Shown here: positions 20,162 through 28,369 of the stretch, in pieces
Position numbering within the stretch: position 1 is the first letter of the stretch
Layout of the letters: the number at the start of each line of letters is the position of its first letter
DNA from: JAOUEA01 sp963825685
GTDB lineage: Bacteria > Actinomycetota > UBA4738 > HRBIN12
Assembly (NCBI GenBank): GCA_963825685.1
Contig: CAWGUD010000027.1
Coordinates: forward strand, 106,294 to 170,293
DNA length: 64,000 bases
Direction: 5' to 3'
The notes under the pieces: generated by a model
What the model was told of the DNA's origin: nothing
What the model saw: only the letters and a program-made list of their open reading frames with translations
Databases searched by the model: none
Translations under genes and position numbers: made by a program

Positions 20162-21277
20162 TCAGGCGGCGATCTCGGCCAGGCAGAGGAACGCCCGCTC
20201 GAGCACGAGCCGGGTGTTGAGGTTCAGATCCTCGGCGAGCTCTGCGCGCGCCGCCTCGACGCCGGCGAGACCGTGCGACGCCCTGACGATCGAGAGGTCG
20301 GTGCCCGGCGCCAGGTCGGGGTTCAGCAGCTCGTCGCGCCGTGCCCCGACCTGCGCGGCGACCCGGTCGCGCAGCAGGGCAGAGACGGCGAGCAGCACCC
20401 AATCGACGTAGTCGCGCTCGGCTCGGCGCTCGCGCCGCTGGAACCGGGTCTCGATGCGGCGGATCGCGCCCCGGTACACGTCCTCCGGCCGCCCCTTCTC
20501 GTCGAGGAACGGCGCGAGCTCCTGCTCGAGCTCAGCCTTCATCGACTTCTTGTACCCCGACGCCGCGGTCAGCACCGTGTCGGCGGCCTCGAGCGCCCCG
20601 GTCGGACCGCGGGCGGCCTGGTCGAGCGCCTCGACCGCGGCGTCGCGGAACGCGAGCCCGTCGTCGGTCACCGCGAGCCGCCGCGCCCTGCCGAGATTGC
20701 CGCCGGTGAGACGAGCGGCCAGCCGGGCATGCGTCTGGTCGACACCCTCGGCGACGAGCACGTCGACCACGAACGCCTCCGAGAGCGCCGTGAACGTCAC
20801 CGTGTGGCACCGTGAGCGGATCGTGTCGGGCAGCTCGTGCGCGCGAGCCGACATCAGCAGGAACACGGCGTCGGCGGGCGGTTCCTCGAGCACCTTGAGC
20901 AACGTGTCGGCGGCGGCCGGTGAGAGCCGGTCGGCCTCCCGGATCACGAACATCTTGCGGCCCGGCTCGGGTGCCGTCCGCGAGACGGGGGTCCAGACCT
21001 CCTCGCGGATCGTGTTCACGTGGATGTCGCGTCCCTCGGGCTCGACGAGGAACTCGTTCGGGTGCTGGTCCTTCAGCGCGAGCCGGCAGTCGCGGCACTC
21101 GCCGCAGCCGCCTTGATGACAGAGCATCGCGGCCGCGAACGCTCGAGCGGCGAGCGACTTGCCGCTTCCCTCAGGGCCGGCGAAGACGTAGGCGTGGTGG
21201 GGGCGTTCGGCGGCGCCCTGCAGGAACGCCATCGCGTGTTCCTGCCCGGGCACCTGCTCGAGCACCGGGAACGTCAT
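20162..21277 (-). CDS. holB: DNA polymerase III delta' subunit
   Basis: 371 residues of the clamp-loader AAA+ family. Walker A GPEGSGKS near residues 34-41, zinc-knuckle cysteines CHQGGCGECRDC at about 52-63, Walker B-like MFVIREADRLS and the sensor/arginine-finger motif TIRSRCH. The C-terminal collar domain is present. It follows the MFS-thymidylate kinase gene, 36 bases away on the same strand, matching the common tmk-holB order and a role in replication. A TAGACT box seven bases upstream of the ATG suggests it also has its own promoter. Confidence 0.92.
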   Translation of the reverse strand: MTFPVLEQVPGQEHAMAFLQGAAERPHHAYVFAGPEGSGKSLAARAFAAAMLCHQGGCGECRDCRLALKDQHPNEFLVEPEGRDIHVNTIREEVWTPVSRTAPEPGRKMFVIREADRLSPAAADTLLKVLEEPPADAVFLLMSARAHELPDTIRSRCHTVTFTALSEAFVVDVLVAEGVDQTHARLAARLTGGNLGRARRLAVTDDGLAFRDAAVEALDQAARGPTGALEAADTVLTAASGYKKSMKAELEQELAPFLDEKGRPEDVYRGAIRRIETRFQRRERRAERDYVDWVLLAVSALLRDRVAAQVGARRDELLNPDLAPGTDLSIVRASHGLAGVEAARAELAEDLNLNTRLVLERAFLCLAEIAA

Positions 21278-21284
21278 GGCCTGG

Positions 21285-21290
21285 AGTCTA
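21285..21290 (-). promoter_or_regulatory. Candidate -10 box (TAGACT) for holB
   Basis: TAGACT on the minus strand about seven bases before the holB ATG, with no Shine-Dalgarno sequence; fits a leaderless transcript. Confidence 0.4.
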
Positions 21291-21313
21291 CGGTCGGCCG
21301 AGGACGAGCCGGC

Positions 21314-23350
21314 TCAGGCGCTCGCGTCGTCGCCGTTCGAGCGCTCGTACTCCTCGAGCGCCGTGTCGAGCGCCGCGCGCACGTCGTCGAAGACCTCCGC
21401 AGGGGATTGGTCCGCGTCGATCAGCACGAAGCGTTCGGGGTGTTCCTCGGCGATCTTCAGGTACGCGTCGGCGACCTTCGCATGGAAGTCCTGCCCCTCG
21501 AGCTCCATGCGGTCGGGCGCCTCGGTCGAGCGCAACAGACCTCGCTCGGGTTCCAGGTGCAGCAGGATCACGAGATCGGGGAAGAGCCCCTGCGTGGCCC
21601 AGACGTTGAGGGTGAGCACGTCTTGCTCACCGAGCCCCCGCCCCCACCCTTGGTAGGCCAACGACGAGTCGACGTACCGGTCGCAGATCACGACCTTCCC
21701 TTCGGCGAGCGCGGGGCGGATCACGCTCGAGACCGTCTGCGCCCGCGCGGCCGCGAACAGCAGGGCCTCGCTCCGCGCGTCGAGCTTGCCCGTCTCGGGG
21801 TCCAGCAGCACCTCGCGGATCTTCTCTCCGAGCTCGGTGCCCCCCGGTTCCCGGGTGACGAGCACCTCTTGCGATCCTTGACCGCGCAAGTATTCCTCGG
21901 CCAGCCGGATCTGGGTGCCCTTCCCCGCCCCTTCGACGCCTTCGAAGGCGATGAAGAACCCCGTCGCGGGCGGACGCTTCAGCTTCGGCACGAGCGCGAG
22001 GGGTTGGGGTCGTGAGAGGCGGTGGCGATGCAGCAGGCGGCGCGTGTTGAGTCCGGCAACCGCCGCGAGCACGCCGGCGGTCCACAGGGCCAGCCGCGTC
22101 CCCGACAGGTCGAAACGCTGACCCCCGACGTAGAACTCGTAATCGCCATAGACGCTCGACAGGATAGGGAAGAGCGTGAGGCTCAGGAACAGTCCCATCC
22201 GCGAGAGGGTCGTCAACGACGCGAACGTGCGGCCCCGGTACTCGTCCTCGACGTTCTCCTGCAGCAGGGTGTAACCGCTCACCCAGGCGAGACCGCAGAA
22301 CGCGCCGAGCCACACCGTGACGACGGACGCGAGCGGCAGGTTGGGCATCGACGCCAGCACGAAGAGCGCCCCGGCGGCAGCCACGAGCGCCCAGACGAAC
22401 GTGAATCCGCGATCGACGAACTTCGCGACTTGGTTCGTCGAGGCCATGCCCAGCGCCATGCCGACACCGAACGCGGTCACGATCACGCCCCACGCCGCGT
22501 CGCCGGCGTCGAGGGACTGCACGAAGATCGGACCGAGCGCCAGCACCGCGCCCACCGCGGCGAACGCCACCACGATGCCGGCCGTCATCGCCGAGGCGAT
22601 CGAGTCCTCGCGAAGGAAGCGCAGGCCGTCGAGCACGTCGCGCCAGATGCGGGTGAGATCGAAGCGGCCGGTGAGCCCGCCCGTCTTGGGCGGGAAGCTG
22701 ATGCGGCTCACCATGAAGGCCGAGAAGATGAACGTGCACCCGTCGAGGAGCAGGGCGAGCGACTGGGGGCGACCGCCGAGCCACGGCACGCGGGCCTCGA
22801 GGCCGACCGAGAAGGCAGCCAGAACGGCGAAGACGACGCCTCCGAGGGGGAGGGTGCCGTACGTGCTCACGAGACCGAGCGCGTTCGCGTTCGCGAGCTG
22901 GCGCCTCGGCACCATGTTCGGGAGCGACGCGTCGCGGGCAGGCGTCCACAGCAGCGAGAGGCACTCGATCGCGAACGACAGCAGGAAGATCGCCCACAGC
23001 TCACCGAGGAAAGCCATCGTCGCGTACATCACGGCGCGACCGAGGTCGGCGATGATCATGATCTGCTTGCGATCGGTCCGGTCGACGAGTGCCCCGGCGA
23101 ACGGTCCGAAGAGGATCGCGGGCAGCATGCGCGCGGTCATGACCGCACCCACCGCCAGCCCGGCAGCGGCGGTCGACCCCGACAGCCTGGTGACGAGCGA
23201 GGTGACCGCGATGAACCCCACCCAGTCCCCGAGCGACGAGATCGTCATCGCGGCGAGCAGGCGCGAGAACGCAGGGTGGGTGAGCAGGTCCTTCAGGGTC
23301 GCCGCACGGGTCCCGCGGAGCGCGGCGACCTCATCGGCGACCGACGCCAC
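21314..23350 (-). CDS. tmk: Fused MFS transporter / thymidylate kinase
   Basis: 678 residues. Residues 1 to about 430 form an MFS-type permease with about 12 membrane helices and the loop motif GALVDRTDRKQ. After a basic linker (LLHRHRLSRPQPLALVPKL) a complete dTMP kinase follows from about residue 465: P-loop FEGVEGAGKGT, TREPGGTELG, the DRY motif with CDRYVDSSLAYQG, and LHLEPERGL. The kinase phosphorylates dTMP for dTTP synthesis. Fusions of this kind are known in actinobacteria; the transporter's cargo is unknown. It lies six bases after topA on the same strand and before holB, so the three probably form a replication-related operon. Confidence 0.93.
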   Translation of the reverse strand: MASVADEVAALRGTRAATLKDLLTHPAFSRLLAAMTISSLGDWVGFIAVTSLVTRLSGSTAAAGLAVGAVMTARMLPAILFGPFAGALVDRTDRKQIMIIADLGRAVMYATMAFLGELWAIFLLSFAIECLSLLWTPARDASLPNMVPRRQLANANALGLVSTYGTLPLGGVVFAVLAAFSVGLEARVPWLGGRPQSLALLLDGCTFIFSAFMVSRISFPPKTGGLTGRFDLTRIWRDVLDGLRFLREDSIASAMTAGIVVAFAAVGAVLALGPIFVQSLDAGDAAWGVIVTAFGVGMALGMASTNQVAKFVDRGFTFVWALVAAAGALFVLASMPNLPLASVVTVWLGAFCGLAWVSGYTLLQENVEDEYRGRTFASLTTLSRMGLFLSLTLFPILSSVYGDYEFYVGGQRFDLSGTRLALWTAGVLAAVAGLNTRRLLHRHRLSRPQPLALVPKLKRPPATGFFIAFEGVEGAGKGTQIRLAEEYLRGQGSQEVLVTREPGGTELGEKIREVLLDPETGKLDARSEALLFAAARAQTVSSVIRPALAEGKVVICDRYVDSSLAYQGWGRGLGEQDVLTLNVWATQGLFPDLVILLHLEPERGLLRSTEAPDRMELEGQDFHAKVADAYLKIAEEHPERFVLIDADQSPAEVFDDVRAALDTALEEYERSNGDDASA

Positions 23351-23356
23351 GACGCG

Positions 23357-25921
23357 CTAGGCCTCAGGGAGGGCCGCGTCGGCCGACGACGTGGCCGTGG
23401 TGTTCGCGACGGCCGCCTTCTTCCGGACCGCCGGCTTCTTCTTCGTGGCCGTCTTCTTCTTCGCCGCCGTCGTCTTCTTCTTCGTGGCGGTCTTCTTCTT
23501 CGTTGCCGTCTTCTTCTTCGCCGCTGCGCGTGCGGCGCGCGCGGCGGCCTTCGCCTCGCGCGCCGCGGTTTCGGCCTCGACGTCGCCGTTCTTCGTGACG
23601 TTGAACTCCAGATCGAGCTCGGCACCGCATCCCCAGCACTTCAGCGACTTCGGCCGGCGCAGCAGGAGGGATCCGCACTCCGGACACGGACGGTCCTTCT
23701 CGGGCGGATTCCCGACGGCGCAGTCACAGTCCGGATACCGGCTGCAGCTGTAGAAGAGCGACCCGAACCGGCTCCGCTTCTCGATCAGCTCTCCCTCACC
23801 ACACTGCGGGCACGTCACCTCCGTCGAGACCGGCGGGTCCTTCTTGATGTAGCGACAGTCGGGGTAGCCGCTGCAACCCGTGAACGGCCCGTAACGGCCG
23901 ACGCGCCGCTGGAGCTGCTTCCCGCACTCGGGGCAGACCTCGTCCAGCATCTCGGGCTCGGGGCGGACGCTGCCGTCCATGTTGCGGATGTAGCGGCAGT
24001 CGGGGTAGTTCGCGCAGCCGACGAACTTGCCGTAGCGGCCGAGCTTCACCTCGAGCTTCCCCGGCTCACGGCCCTCGGTCGGACACAGGGGGCACTCCTC
24101 GTCGAGCTCCTCGCTGAAGCGCTCGAACGAGTGCTCCGCCTTCTCGAGCGCGCGCTCGAACGGCCCGTAGAACTCCTCGAGCATCGTGATCTTGCGCAGA
24201 TCGCCCTCGGCGATGTCGTCGAGCTCCTTCTCCATGTACGCGGTGAAGGTCACGTCGACCACGTCGGGGAAGTGTTCGATCAGCTTGTCGGTGACGACCT
24301 CGCCCGTGTCGGTGGGCGTGAACCGCTTCTCCTCGAGCGTCACGTACTCGCGTCGCTGGATCGTGTCGATGATCGATGCGTACGTCGACGGGCGGCCGAT
24401 GCCGAGCTCCTCGAGCGTCTTCACGAGCGAGGCCTCGGAGTAGCGGGGTGGCGGCTGCGTGAAGTGCTGATCGGGAAGCACCTCGAGCATGCGCAGCACC
24501 TGCTCGGCGGTGAGCACGGGCAGCGTCTTCTCGGCGTCCTCGTCGGGCCCCTCGTCACGTCCTTCCTTGTAGACCCGGATGAAGCCGTCGAACGTCATCG
24601 TCTGGCCCGTGGCTCGCAGCCCGTACTCCACGTCGCCGGCGTGGGCATCTCCGGGCTGCGCGGCGGAGGCCGCGACGATGTCGACGCCGACCTGGTCGAA
24701 GCGGGCCTCCGCCATCTGGGTCGCCGTCGTGCGCTGCCAGATCAGGGTGTAGAGGCGCAGCTGGTCGCGATCGAGCGTGGCGGCCACCCGCTGGGGCGTG
24801 CGCAGCACGCTCGTGGGCCGCACGGCCTCGTGCGCCTCCTGCGCGTTGCGGCTCCGGGTCTTGTAGCGCCTGGGCTCGGCGAGCGTGTAGCGCTGCCCGT
24901 ACTCGGTCTTCACGAGCTCGGCGATCTCGCGCAAGGCGGTGTCGGCGATGTTCACCGAGTCGGTCCGCATGTACGTGATCAGCCCGACCGTGCCCTCGCC
25001 CGGGATGTCGATGCCCTCGTACAACCGCTGCGCGAGCGTCATCGTCTTGCGAGCGCTGAACCCCAGCTTGCGCGCGGCCTCCTGCTGCAACGTCGACGTG
25101 GTGAACGGCGGCGCCGGTGAGCGCTTGCGTTCCTTCTTCTCGACGTTCGCGACACGGTAGGTCGCGCGGCGGAGGCGATCGACGTGGGCGGCGGCATCGG
25201 CCTCGGCCGCGAGCAGCACGCCCTTCTTGTCGGGCGACGTCGCGAGCTTGCCCTCGGGCACCTGGGTGAGGCGGGCGGTGAACGGCTGCTCCGGATCGGC
25301 GGGCTCGCCGGGCGTGAGACGAACGTCGACGCTCCAGTACTCGACGGGAACGAACGCCCTGATCTCGCGCTCGCGCTCGACGATCAGCCGCACCGCGACC
25401 GACTGCACCCGCCCCGCCGACAGCCCGGGACGGACCTTCTTCCACAGCAACGGCGAGATGCGGTAGCCCACGAGGCGGTCGAGGATGCGACGGGCCTCTT
25501 GGGCGTCGTAGAGCTTCAGGTCGATCGCACGCGGCTGACCGAACGCCTCGAGGATCGCGTCGCGGGTGATCTCGGTGAACGTCACGCGCTTCGCGGTCGT
25601 CGGGTCGACCCCCAGCAGGGTCGCGACGTGGTACGCGATCGCCTCGCCCTCACGATCGTAGTCCGTCGCGAGGATCAGATCGCCCGAGCCGGCCTTGAGG
25701 ACCTTCTTCAGCTCTCCCACGTGACGCTTCGAGTCCTCGGGCACCACGTAGTCCGGCGTGAACGCGTGCTCGACGTCGACGCCGAGGCCTCCGTAGCCCT
25801 TGCCGAGGTCACGGATGTGCCCATAGGAAGCCCGGACGGCGTAGTCGCCGCCCAGGTACTTCTCGATCGTCTTCGCCTTGGCGGGCGATTCGACGACCAC
25901 GAGCGTCTTTCCGTTGGCCAT
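23357..25921 (-). CDS. topA: DNA topoisomerase I (type IA) with zinc ribbons and Lys-rich tail
   Basis: 854 residues. TOPRIM domain (about 5-125) with VVESPAKAKTIEKYL and DYDREGEAIA, then the type IA core with active-site Tyr317 in GLITYMRTDSVNI. Four zinc-ribbon modules (about residues 590-770) each carry paired cysteines such as CPLCPTEG, CPECGKQLQRR, CPQCGEGEL and CPECGSLLL. The tail from about 790 is alanine/lysine rich with repeated KKKTATKKK units, typical of actinobacterial TopA and probably used for DNA binding and processivity. Relaxes negative supercoils. First gene of the topA-tmk-holB run. Confidence 0.96.
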   Translation of the reverse strand: MANGKTLVVVESPAKAKTIEKYLGGDYAVRASYGHIRDLGKGYGGLGVDVEHAFTPDYVVPEDSKRHVGELKKVLKAGSGDLILATDYDREGEAIAYHVATLLGVDPTTAKRVTFTEITRDAILEAFGQPRAIDLKLYDAQEARRILDRLVGYRISPLLWKKVRPGLSAGRVQSVAVRLIVEREREIRAFVPVEYWSVDVRLTPGEPADPEQPFTARLTQVPEGKLATSPDKKGVLLAAEADAAAHVDRLRRATYRVANVEKKERKRSPAPPFTTSTLQQEAARKLGFSARKTMTLAQRLYEGIDIPGEGTVGLITYMRTDSVNIADTALREIAELVKTEYGQRYTLAEPRRYKTRSRNAQEAHEAVRPTSVLRTPQRVAATLDRDQLRLYTLIWQRTTATQMAEARFDQVGVDIVAASAAQPGDAHAGDVEYGLRATGQTMTFDGFIRVYKEGRDEGPDEDAEKTLPVLTAEQVLRMLEVLPDQHFTQPPPRYSEASLVKTLEELGIGRPSTYASIIDTIQRREYVTLEEKRFTPTDTGEVVTDKLIEHFPDVVDVTFTAYMEKELDDIAEGDLRKITMLEEFYGPFERALEKAEHSFERFSEELDEECPLCPTEGREPGKLEVKLGRYGKFVGCANYPDCRYIRNMDGSVRPEPEMLDEVCPECGKQLQRRVGRYGPFTGCSGYPDCRYIKKDPPVSTEVTCPQCGEGELIEKRSRFGSLFYSCSRYPDCDCAVGNPPEKDRPCPECGSLLLRRPKSLKCWGCGAELDLEFNVTKNGDVEAETAAREAKAAARAARAAAKKKTATKKKTATKKKTTAAKKKTATKKKPAVRKKAAVANTTATSSADAALPEA

Positions 25922-25930
25922 GGCGGGGAA

Positions 25931-25960
25931 CCTTTACGGGTCGTGGGGTGAGGGTGTCAA
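25931..25960 (-). promoter_or_regulatory. Candidate topA promoter
   Basis: On the minus strand a perfect TTGACA (-35) is followed after 18 bases by TAAAGG, a weak -10, ending about nine bases before the topA ATG. The AAAGG part could instead serve as a weak ribosome-binding site, so the assignment is tentative. Confidence 0.35.
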
Positions 25961-26106
25961 GCCCACCGGCGGGTGGGGAACCCGGCGGCGACCGTACCAC
26001 CGGTCGGCGGCTATACCGCCCAACGTGGCATGCCGACACCCTTCCGGAGGCCACTGAACACGCTGGTACGGTCTGGATATTCCCGAGGTTCGGAGTTCGT
26101 GCACCC

Positions 26107-26784
26107 ATGCTCGATTGGCTCCATCAGTTCGTGATCGACACGGTCGCCGGCTACGGATACGCGGCCGTGTTCGTGCTGATGGTGTTGGAATCGGCGTGCG
26201 TGCCGATCCCCAGCGAGGTGACGATGCTCTTCGGAGGCGCGCTCGCGGCGCCCGGATTCGCGGCGCCGGGCGAGGAGCTCTCGCTCTTCTGGGTCGGCAT
26301 GGCGGGGACGATCGGGAACCTCGTCGGCTCCTGGATCGCGTACTGGATCGGCGCTGTGGGGGGGCGGCCCCTCGTCGACCGGTTCGGCCGCTACCTGTTG
26401 ATCCGCCCACACGAGGTCGACAAGGCTCACGACTGGTTCGAGCGCTACGGGGGCGCGGCCGTGTTCTTCTCGCGGTTGCTGCCTGTGATCCGCACGTTCA
26501 TCTCGCTGCCCGCGGGCGTCGTCCGCATGCCGTTCTGGCGGTTCACGCTCTACACCGTGCTCGGGTGCCTGCCGTGGACGTTCGCACTGGCCTGGCTCGG
26601 ATACCAGCTCGGCGATCGCTGGGGGACGGTGGAGAATGCCCTGCAGCCGTTCTCGTGGGCCATCGCGGGCCTCTGCGTCGTGGCGGTTGCCTGGTACGTG
26701 CGCCGGCGGTGGACGAAGGTTCGCGCCGAGTACGCCGCGCTCGACGCCGCCACCGTCGGCCGCGGGAGTGACCGCCGGGCATGA
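26107..26784 (+). CDS. DedA family membrane protein
   Basis: 225 residues starting MLDWLHQFVIDTVAGYGY; an upstream in-frame start at 25948 gives a non-membrane, arginine-rich extension and is rejected. Five or so hydrophobic segments with the DedA signature: ESACVPIPSEVTMLFGG (glutamate and proline-rich re-entrant loop), then FERYGGAAVFFSRLLPVIRTF (the conserved F/G-R-P-R-like motif) and SLPAGVVRMPFWRF. DedA proteins act in undecaprenyl-phosphate or phospholipid translocation and membrane homeostasis. Transcribed divergently from topA. Confidence 0.93.
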   Translation: MLDWLHQFVIDTVAGYGYAAVFVLMVLESACVPIPSEVTMLFGGALAAPGFAAPGEELSLFWVGMAGTIGNLVGSWIAYWIGAVGGRPLVDRFGRYLLIRPHEVDKAHDWFERYGGAAVFFSRLLPVIRTFISLPAGVVRMPFWRFTLYTVLGCLPWTFALAWLGYQLGDRWGTVENALQPFSWAIAGLCVVAVAWYVRRRWTKVRAEYAALDAATVGRGSDRRA

Positions 26785-26849
26785 CCAACTCACGCGCACA
26801 CCGTAGAGGCCCTCCTGCTGCTGAGGGATGCGTCACCATGCACATTCAG

Positions 26850-26855
26850 TAGCGT
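26850..26855 (+). promoter_or_regulatory. Candidate -10 box (TAGCGT)
   Basis: TAGCGT ten bases before the ATG of the secreted protein at 26866, without a Shine-Dalgarno sequence. Confidence 0.3.
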
Positions 26856-26865
26856 CCCGGGGCAT

Positions 26866-27810
26866 ATGCGTGACCGCCCGACAATCCGAACGGTCCATCA
26901 TCGATCGCGCCTCCTGCGCAGAACCACCCTGACCGTCGTCGTCGTGATGGGTGCGCTCTCCGCAGGCTCCCTCCCCGCGGCCCAGGCGGTCCCGACGGTC
27001 TCCGCCGAACTCCTCACGACGACGAAGACGTCGGAATGGCGCTCACCGAGCCCGGACCCCACCGGCCTCACGCTCATCCGTTCGACCAACCGTCTGATCG
27101 TGTCCGACGCGGAGATCGACGAGATCCCCAGGCTATGGAAGGGCGGGAACCTCTTCACCGCGTCGCGAAGGGGGGCGCTGATCCGCAGAGGCTCCGTGCT
27201 CCGCGCCACGCCCGAACCCGAGGACGTCGCCTGGCACGGCGGCTCACGTTCTCTCTACGTCGTCGACGACGACAGAGATCGCGTCTACCGCATCCGGGCG
27301 GGGGATGACGGCCGCATCGGCACCTCCGACGATCGGTCGCGGGCGATCCTCAGGACGAGGTCCTTCGGCAGCCGTGATCCCGAGGGGCTGGCGTGGCGGA
27401 GCCGCGGACGCACGCTGATCGTGACGGATGCCCGACGGGGCCGTGTCTCCACCGTTCGAGCCGGCCGGGACCGCAGGTTCGGCACGCCCGACGACGTCAC
27501 GAACATGTTCGCCACCCCGCCGCTGGGACTCACGATCCCCGAAGACGTCGAGTTCGATCCACGATCTCGCCATCTCTTCATCGTGAGTAGCGCCGAGGAT
27601 GTCGTCGCCGAGACGACCATGCGTGGGCGTCTGATCCGCACGATCGATCTCTCGGCCGCGAACGTCCACCGAGCCGCCGGTATCGCGGTCACGCCGAGTC
27701 CGACGGACCCCGGTGTGATGCACTTGTTCATCGTCGCGAAGGGCACCGACAACGAGACGGACCCGATGGAGAACGACGGGAAGCTGTTCCGGTTCTCGTT
27801 CCCCACGTGA
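26866..27810 (+). CDS. Secreted protein of beta-propeller (NHL/SMP-30-like) type
   Basis: 314 residues with an N-terminal signal peptide: basic start (MRDRPTIRTVHHRSRLLRR), hydrophobic core and probable cleavage after PAAQA near residue 40. The rest shows four or more repeats of the form 'P-E-D/G-hAW/F ... LhVhD' (EPEDVAWHGG then SLYVVDDDRDRVYRI; DPEGLAWRSR then TLIVTDARRGRVSTV; IPEDVEFDP then HLFIVSSAEDVV; AGIAVTPS then HLFIVAKGTDN), the pattern of a propeller such as esterase-like phytase/NHL folds. Acidic GTSDD/GTPDD loops may bind calcium. The function is not known. Confidence 0.75.
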   Translation: MRDRPTIRTVHHRSRLLRRTTLTVVVVMGALSAGSLPAAQAVPTVSAELLTTTKTSEWRSPSPDPTGLTLIRSTNRLIVSDAEIDEIPRLWKGGNLFTASRRGALIRRGSVLRATPEPEDVAWHGGSRSLYVVDDDRDRVYRIRAGDDGRIGTSDDRSRAILRTRSFGSRDPEGLAWRSRGRTLIVTDARRGRVSTVRAGRDRRFGTPDDVTNMFATPPLGLTIPEDVEFDPRSRHLFIVSSAEDVVAETTMRGRLIRTIDLSAANVHRAAGIAVTPSPTDPGVMHLFIVAKGTDNETDPMENDGKLFRFSFPT

Positions 27811-27832
27811 ACAAGCGTCGAGCGCGGTCTGG

Positions 27833-28312
27833 CTACAGGTTGACGACCATCGTCCAGTGATCGCCGTCCTCGGCGATCCGCTGGAAGCCGGCCCGCTGGT
27901 ACATCATGCGGGACCGGTTGTGCACCGCGACCGAGAGCGAGAGTGCCTGGAAGCCCTCCTCGCGCGCCTGCACCATCGCGGAATGAAGCAGCGCGTGTCC
28001 GATGCCTTTGCGCCGATGCAGCGGCTGGACGGCCACGGAGAGCTCCGGCGTCTTCTCGTCGATGAAGCCGTACCCGGGTTCGTCCTCGGTGAACTGGCGG
28101 TACCAGACGGCACCCACGGGCTCGCCGTCGAGCTCGGCGATCACACCACCGTCGCCCGGACGCCCCCAGCCCTCGTGGTACCGACGCAGGACAGGTTCGT
28201 CCAGCACCTCCTCCATCGACTCACGAGGCCAGTCGGGGTTCCAGCGCGCGGCCTCGTACAGCATCGTCTTCAGGAAGTCGGCATCGCCCCTGGTGGCCGG
28301 ACGGATGTTCAC
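27833..28312 (-). CDS. GNAT family N-acetyltransferase
   Basis: 159 residues forming one GNAT domain: MNIRPATRGDADFLKTMLYEA (N-terminal strand-helix), GGVIAELDGEPVGAVWYR, then the acetyl-CoA-binding motif A as LSVAVQPLHRRKGIGHALL (R/Q-x-x-G-x-G/A type), and LSVAVHNRSRMMYQRAGF (motif B). The acceptor is unknown. It lies downstream of, but 57 bases from, the KimA-like genes and opposite the secreted propeller gene. Confidence 0.9.
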   Translation of the reverse strand: MNIRPATRGDADFLKTMLYEAARWNPDWPRESMEEVLDEPVLRRYHEGWGRPGDGGVIAELDGEPVGAVWYRQFTEDEPGYGFIDEKTPELSVAVQPLHRRKGIGHALLHSAMVQAREEGFQALSLSVAVHNRSRMMYQRAGFQRIAEDGDHWTMVVNL

Positions 28313-28369
28313 CTGGCTCGCCTCCCGCTTGGCTCACGGTGCAGCGGCAACCGTACCGCAGGCGGCGTC

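Noticed and set aside
22022..25120. Plus-strand open frame of 1032 codons across tmk and topA
   Set aside because: Antisense shadow of two well-identified genes; composition is Arg/His/Glu/Asp-rich low-complexity, typical of high-GC opposite-strand frames.
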